Of a stretch of 64,000 nucleotides of DNA, positions 59,876 to 64,000 are shown one piece after another; within the stretch, counting starts at the first letter, position 1; every line of letters begins with the position of its first letter. The notes under the pieces were generated by a model, which saw nothing but the letters and a program-made list of their open reading frames with translations, did not search any database and was not told where the DNA came from. Made by a program: the position numbers and the translations under genes. The DNA is from Candidatus Altimarinota bacterium (GTDB taxonomy: Bacteria > Patescibacteriota > Gracilibacteria > BD1-5 > UBA6164), in NCBI GenBank assembly GCA_013368515.1, contig JABWCI010000001.1, positions 84,535 to 148,534 on the forward strand, in the 5' to 3' direction.

Positions 59876-60775
59876 ATGAAAGAATTAAACTTAAAAGAAA
59901 TACTTGAAAATACAAGTGATTTAAACATACAAAAAAAAGTATGATATGTGGCAATAATAGGTAGACCAAATGCATGAAAGTCTACTTTTATTAACTCTCT
60001 TATTTGAGAAAAGATATCTATAACTACAAATGTACCTCAAACAACTAGAAAGAGAGTCTTAGCTATATACAATGATACAGATAGTCAAATAATATTTTTT
60101 GATACTCCTGGAATACATAAATCAGAAAAAGACTTCAATAAAAAAATAAATGATGTAGCTATTAATTCTTTTAAAGATAGTGAAATAATATTGTATTTTA
60201 TAGATTCGACTAGAGAAGGTTGAGAAGAAGAAAACTACATTAGAAATATACTTGAAATGGTTAATAAACCAATAATTAAAGTATATACAAAAACTGACTT
60301 AGAAGCAAAAATAAATATACCAGATAATGAAAATATAGTAAAAATTTCTAGTATAGAAAAAACTGGTTTTAGTGAACTACTTGAAAAAATAAAAACTCAT
60401 TTAAGAGTCTGACCATTATTTTTTCCAGAAGAATATTATACAAAACAAGATATATATTTTAGAATAAGTGAAATAATAAGAGAGAAAGCTTTTTTACACA
60501 CAAAAGAAGAACTACCTCATTCTATATACATAAAAGTAGAAGAAATAGAAGAGTCTGATGATTTATTAAAAATAGTTGCATATATATATACTGAAACTGA
60601 AAGTCAAAAATATATAGTAGTATGAAAATGATGAACTCTTATATCTAAAATATGAAAAGAGGCAAGAATAGAATTAGAGCAGATTTTTGAGAAAAAAGTT
60701 TTCTTAGCTCTCAGAGCAAAATCACATAAAAATTGGAGAAAAAATGAAAATTTAATAAAACAAATTTTAAACTAA
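59876..60775 (+). CDS. era: Era GTPase
   Basis: 299 residues. A G domain with GRPNAGKS at 29-36 (Gly of AGKS is TGA), DTPGIH, and YTKTDL in place of NKxD, followed by a KH domain with KSHKNWRKNENLIKQIL at the end. Era binds the 3' end of 16S rRNA, next to the anti-Shine-Dalgarno sequence, and helps 30S maturation. The TKTD motif is a conservative change. It ends before a strong terminator. Confidence 0.93.
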
Positions 60776-60777
60776 AA

Positions 60778-60806
60778 AAAAGACTAGAATATCTAGTCTT
60801 TTTTTT
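60778..60806. terminator. bidirectional terminator after era
   Basis: Stem AAAAGACTAGA / TCTAGTCTTTT with a 4-nt loop and T-run, shared with the convergent DsbA-like gene. Confidence 0.85.
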
Positions 60807-61888
60807 TATTTTAATCTTTCAACTAAGTCAACAAATGCTGAAGTTGGGAATGCTCATGATATAACATCATATTCTAAAGTTTCAGTATTTATCAAAACAT
60901 TACCTGGAGTTCAAGTTACTGAGAACATATCAGTACCATTTTTCATTTGAGAAGCAACTTTTGCTGCATAAACTTTATCATCTAAACATTTTTCCATTTT
61001 AGATTTATCAGCACCAAGCTTAACAGCTTGTTCTATTAAATAAGTTTTTGAGCTACTTAAAGAAGTATTTATATTTCCATCTGCTTTAACTTCAGCGTCT
61101 GTAAAACTTTTTTCTATAAGTTCATAAAATCCTTTTGACCCTTTTTGTGCTCACATACATTCTAAAGCCTGAGCAGCAGTTTCAGCATTATTATGAAAAT
61201 ATAGTGGAAAATGTTGAAATACTAAATTAACATCACTTGGATATTTTTCCAATACTTCTTTTGAAGTATTGCTTTTAAAATGTCTAGCACAATAAGGACA
61301 CTCTAATTCACTATATTCAAACCACATTATTTTAGCTTTTTCATCTCATTTTACATATACATCTTTTTTAAGAGTTTCTAGCTGTTCTTTTGTAATCATT
61401 CTAAATCATCTTTCACTTCTTTCAACAAATGGGTCATATGTAGCTCATACTTCTAACATATACTCTCCACTTTTAATAGCTTGTAAAAATCAATTAATTT
61501 TTGGTTGTCAAGCTTGAACTGGATCTAAAGAAACATCAAAATTATTTGTAGAAAATATAAATGCTGGTAAAGCTTTTATGTTATTTTCAAGTAGATATTC
61601 TTTTACTCATGAGTCAGAAAAATCTTTTACAACTATTTCTGCTCAGCTTATTGATGGAAGTAATTTTAATTCATTTATTATAACTTCAGGATCAAAAGTA
61701 GAATCTCTTGAATCTTTTATAACTTGTATAGATAATTTATCATACTTTACTTTAGACTCTCCTCATCAAGAAGACATCTTTCATAAAAAAAATCACATAA
61801 CTGCTATAACTATAGCCATAACAATAATAACTCATAAAAGTAAATTATTATTGTTTACTTTATTTTCTTCTTTTTTTCAAAAAAACAT
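60806..61888 (-). CDS. DsbA-family thiol-disulfide oxidoreductase, membrane-anchored
   Basis: 360 residues. One N-terminal membrane helix (about 18-38) follows a charged start. Residues about 48-155 have a thioredoxin-like arrangement without CxxC (ending ALPAFIFS). A second thioredoxin fold carries CPYC in EYSELECPYCARHFK (about 194-197) with the cis-Pro region VTGTPGNVLI near 330. The CPYC helix insertion and length fit DsbA/2-DSBA proteins (PF01323). It should form or shuffle disulfides in exported proteins. Divergent from the IS110 element. Confidence 0.85.
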
Positions 61889-62054
61889 ATTAACATAATT
61901 GTTAAAAAATAAATAACACACTATATTTTAACTCTGTGCTATAAAAAGTAAAGCATAAACTAAAAAAGGACTTGATTATTAGTCAATAATACATTTTAAT
62001 TAAGTTTTAAAAAATATGGTATAAATAATATATTATATCCTAAACAAAAATAAA

Positions 62055-63413
62055 ATGGCAAATAATATATATTTCAAAGAACAAAATATCTTAAAACTAC
62101 AAAAGCAATTACAAACAGACAATATCAAAAATATAAAAATATATTTTTGATTTGATATAGCAAAAGATTTTCATTATCTAAGTATACTTGTTGAAGTAAA
62201 CTGAAAAACTTCTTTGTATGACATATGAGAAATAAAAAATAATTTTGAATGATTTCAAAATCTAGAAAATATTTTTAAAAAAATAATAGAACTAAATATA
62301 AGCATAAATAATTTATTTGTATGACTTGAAGTAACTTGAAGTTATTATTTTTCCCTAGTAGAACAAATAAAAAAATTATGAATAGAAAATATTTACATAA
62401 TAAATTGATCAAAAATAAAACAATTTAAAAATTCATTTATCAATTCAAAAATAAAAAATGACAAACAAGATAGTATAGTTATCGCATACTATATAAATAC
62501 TTTTAAAGACTTGTTAGAAAAAGAAAATGAAGCTATAAAAAACAATTCTAAACAGATAAATAGAAGTCTATTTTTAGAAACATCTAGACTTAAGTTTCTA
62601 TATAGACAATATTATGCTGAAAAGAAATCATCTTCTATAATAAAATCAAAGATAAAAGAACTAACTAACAGAATAATGCCAGAAATATATCAGGTTTTCA
62701 ATAAATCAAAATTTTCAAAGATGGAATTATACATAAAATCAAACTTTACAAAAGATGAGATTTGTGAACTATCATCAACAGATTTTTATAATAGGGTTAT
62801 GAATGGAACTTGAAATATAGAATATAACAAAAAATCCTACATAAAAAAACTTGAAAAACTTCAAGAAGTAATAAAAAATAGTATATGAATATATGATGAT
62901 TTTTGAGTATTCAAATGACAAATGAAGATATTGGTAGAAAAGTATTATTTTACAACAAATATAATAGCTAATTTGGAAAAACTGATAAATCTAGAGATAG
63001 AAAATGCTTCTCTTTTTATACCTGAAATTCATTGAGTATGAAATATACTTTTATGAGCATTTTATAGTGAGTTATGAGAAAATCTATACAAAAAAGATAT
63101 AAAAGAAATAGTTTGATTTATATGATGGTACCCTACAGAATATTCTAGTTGATGAAAAAGTTTATCAAAAGCTAGATTTCAAAGTAGATGAAATAGGATT
63201 CTCAGAAAAGTTTCTTATCTTATAGCCCTTTCTATGACTAGACATTGTAAAGAGGTAAAACAACTAAAAGACAAGATACAAGCTCAAAAAAACATAAAAG
63301 CCATGGAGGCTATGATAATAACTTGATCAGTACTACTTAGAATAATAATATCTCTATTAAAAAATAAAAATGATTTTGATATAGAATTATTTAAAAAAAA
63401 CTATTTAAACTAA
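62055..63413 (+). CDS. IS110-family transposase (DEDD)
   Basis: 452 residues. The N-terminal RuvC-like DEDD domain has Asp34 in FGFDIAKDFHY, Glu92 in VGLEVTGSYY, and Asp136/Asp139 in SKIKNDKQDSIV. The C-terminal transposase_20 part has EIHGVGNILLGAFYSELG, VGFIGWYPTEYSSGGKSLSK and SRGNRILRKVSYLIALS. These enzymes use a bridge RNA encoded in the element ends to join target and donor DNA. It uses TGA as Gly throughout, so it is adapted to code 25 and active frames are intact. Insertion lies upstream of a surface-protein fragment. Confidence 0.9.
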
Positions 63414-63702
63414 CAAATAGTTTATTTGGAGCTAGCTCCCCCATTACATAAAATAAAAAAGAATAATCATATCTTAGTGTTGAAGTAAGGAGATCATCAT
63501 CCTATAACTAATTTAAAGTATTTTATAATGAATATTATTCTTTTTTGGTATTTGAAAAAACTAGAGATAAAAACAAAGGAGTTAATCATCCTACAACAAA
63601 CTATATAGAAAAAATACAAAAAACAAACAAGCTTAAATAATTTATATTTGGGTAAGGGTTTTATTTGTAAAATATGAAAATATGGTGATTTATATGTGGT
63701 AA
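63414..63702 (+). ncRNA. non-coding right end of the IS110 element, bridge RNA candidate
   Basis: 289 nt without a gene. It begins soon with the palindrome GGAGCTAGCTCC (about 63427-63438). Two related segments occur about 90 nt apart: AAGGAGATCATCATCCTATAAC (near 63488, first 20 bases conserved) and AAGGAGTTAATCATCCTACAAC (near 63578). Such non-coding ends hold bridge RNAs in IS110/IS1111 elements, but no secondary structure was computed and the left end is also possible. Confidence 0.35.
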
Positions 63703-64000
63703 ATAAAAATAATTTCTTTAAATCCTGCTTCTGCAGTTAATGGAACTCAAATTCCAAACAATGGTACAGTAAGATTTGCTAAAGTTGATTTTACAGCTGG
63801 TTCTCAAGATGTTTCTGTTAACACAGTTGAAGTAAAATCATTAGGTTTAGCTTCTGTTCCAACTGGTACTAGAGTTTTCTTTGAAAAAAATGGTAAAAGA
63901 TTATCAGGAAAAGCTGCATTTTCTTCTGATAGAACTGCTGTAGTTTCTTTCGCTCCTGCTTTAGTTGTTAAAGCTGGTTCTACTGAAACTCTAGATTTAT
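63703..64000 (+). pseudogene. surface-protein beta-sandwich fragment, missing its start
   Basis: An open frame preceded by TAA at 63700 with no ATG, GTG or TTG before the conserved sequence; it continues past the window edge. It reads NGTQIPNNGTVRFAKVDFTA, then VPTGTRVFFEKNGKRLSGKA and ALVVKAGSTETLDL, a Ser/Thr/Gly-rich beta-sandwich domain of the type repeated in CPR surface or S-layer-like proteins. Glycines here are GGT/GGA, no TGA in 99 codons. The missing N-terminus next to an IS110 end suggests disruption by the insertion, or an unusual start such as ATA/ATT. Confidence 0.6.

Larger units (their letters stand above)
61905..63702 (+). mobile_element. IS110-family insertion element
   Basis: Intact transposase frame plus about 150 nt of non-coding DNA on the left and 290 nt on the right. 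IS110 elements lack terminal inverted repeats, so the ends cannot be fixed from this sequence. The right edge is set where an N-terminally truncated gene begins. Left end estimated. Confidence 0.6.

Overview
The window comes from a very AT-rich bacterium that reads UGA as glycine (genetic code 25). This points to Candidatus Absconditabacteria (SR1) or Gracilibacteria of the candidate phyla radiation. The evidence is direct: conserved glycines of universal motifs are encoded by TGA, including the GGQ of release factor 1, the P-loops of Obg, Era, Mfd and a VirD4-like ATPase, the GGEEF of a diguanylate cyclase and GPGSFTGVR of TsaB. TAA and TAG still terminate. A standard-code ORF finder breaks most genes here into pieces; the intervals below read TGA as Gly.

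Layout. 1-3.8 kb: end of an unknown gene, a YvlD-type membrane protein, secG, an orphan peptide-binding protein and a membrane protein. 3.9-4.6 kb: a TIM-barrel sugar isomerase-like gene. 4.8-9.8 kb, minus strand: a complete 16S-23S-5S-tRNA-Arg-tRNA-Val operon behind three similarly spaced tandem promoters. 10.2-10.75 kb: tRNA-Ile, a degenerate tRNA-Ser-like RNA, two tRNA-Ser and tRNA-Asn. 11-17.1 kb: gyrB, HNH nuclease, NMNAT-like enzyme, membrane protein, N-formylglutamate amidohydrolase-like gene and prfA. 17.2-22.7 kb: NlpC/P60-like gene, obg, tRNA-Met, rpsF-ssb-rpsR and typA. 22.7-24.3 kb: two secreted proteins, one a BPSL0067-type cell-wall amidase with no TGA codons and a good Shine-Dalgarno, probably acquired. 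24.3-29.2 kb: UMPH-1 nucleotidase and dnaE.

29.3-35.3 kb: a type IV secretion-like set (VirD4/TraG-like ATPase plus three VirB2/TrbC-like membrane proteins). 35.3-39.8 kb: tRNA-fMet, tRNA-Glu, a CHASE2 adenylate cyclase with a FecR-like partner, a DivIC-like protein and another TrbC-like protein. 39.8-43.4 kb: ribosomal and translation genes (khpA, rpsP, rpmB, rpsJ, tuf), two small unknown basic proteins and three tRNAs. 43.4-44.4 kb: ftsX. 44.5-51.7 kb: three large consecutive genes of unknown function (1180, 542 and 642 residues), the most novel protein-coding block. 51.8-61.9 kb: queA, a GGDEF protein with a Cys/His cluster, two FKBP-type proteins (one fused to cyclophilin), mfd, tsaB, a 120-nt imperfect inverted repeat, a PH-domain protein, era and a DsbA-like protein. 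62-64 kb: an IS110-family element, then a surface-protein fragment that lacks its 5' end.

Together the window shows a small genome with ordinary translation, repair and division genes, and an enriched cell-surface, secretion and cyclic-nucleotide signalling complement. That fits an attached or predatory lifestyle, which is an inference. Genes are mostly packed on long strand-coherent blocks separated by strong hairpins. Most start codons lack a Shine-Dalgarno sequence. No CRISPR array, phage module or tRNA-Gly(UCA) is visible in the window.
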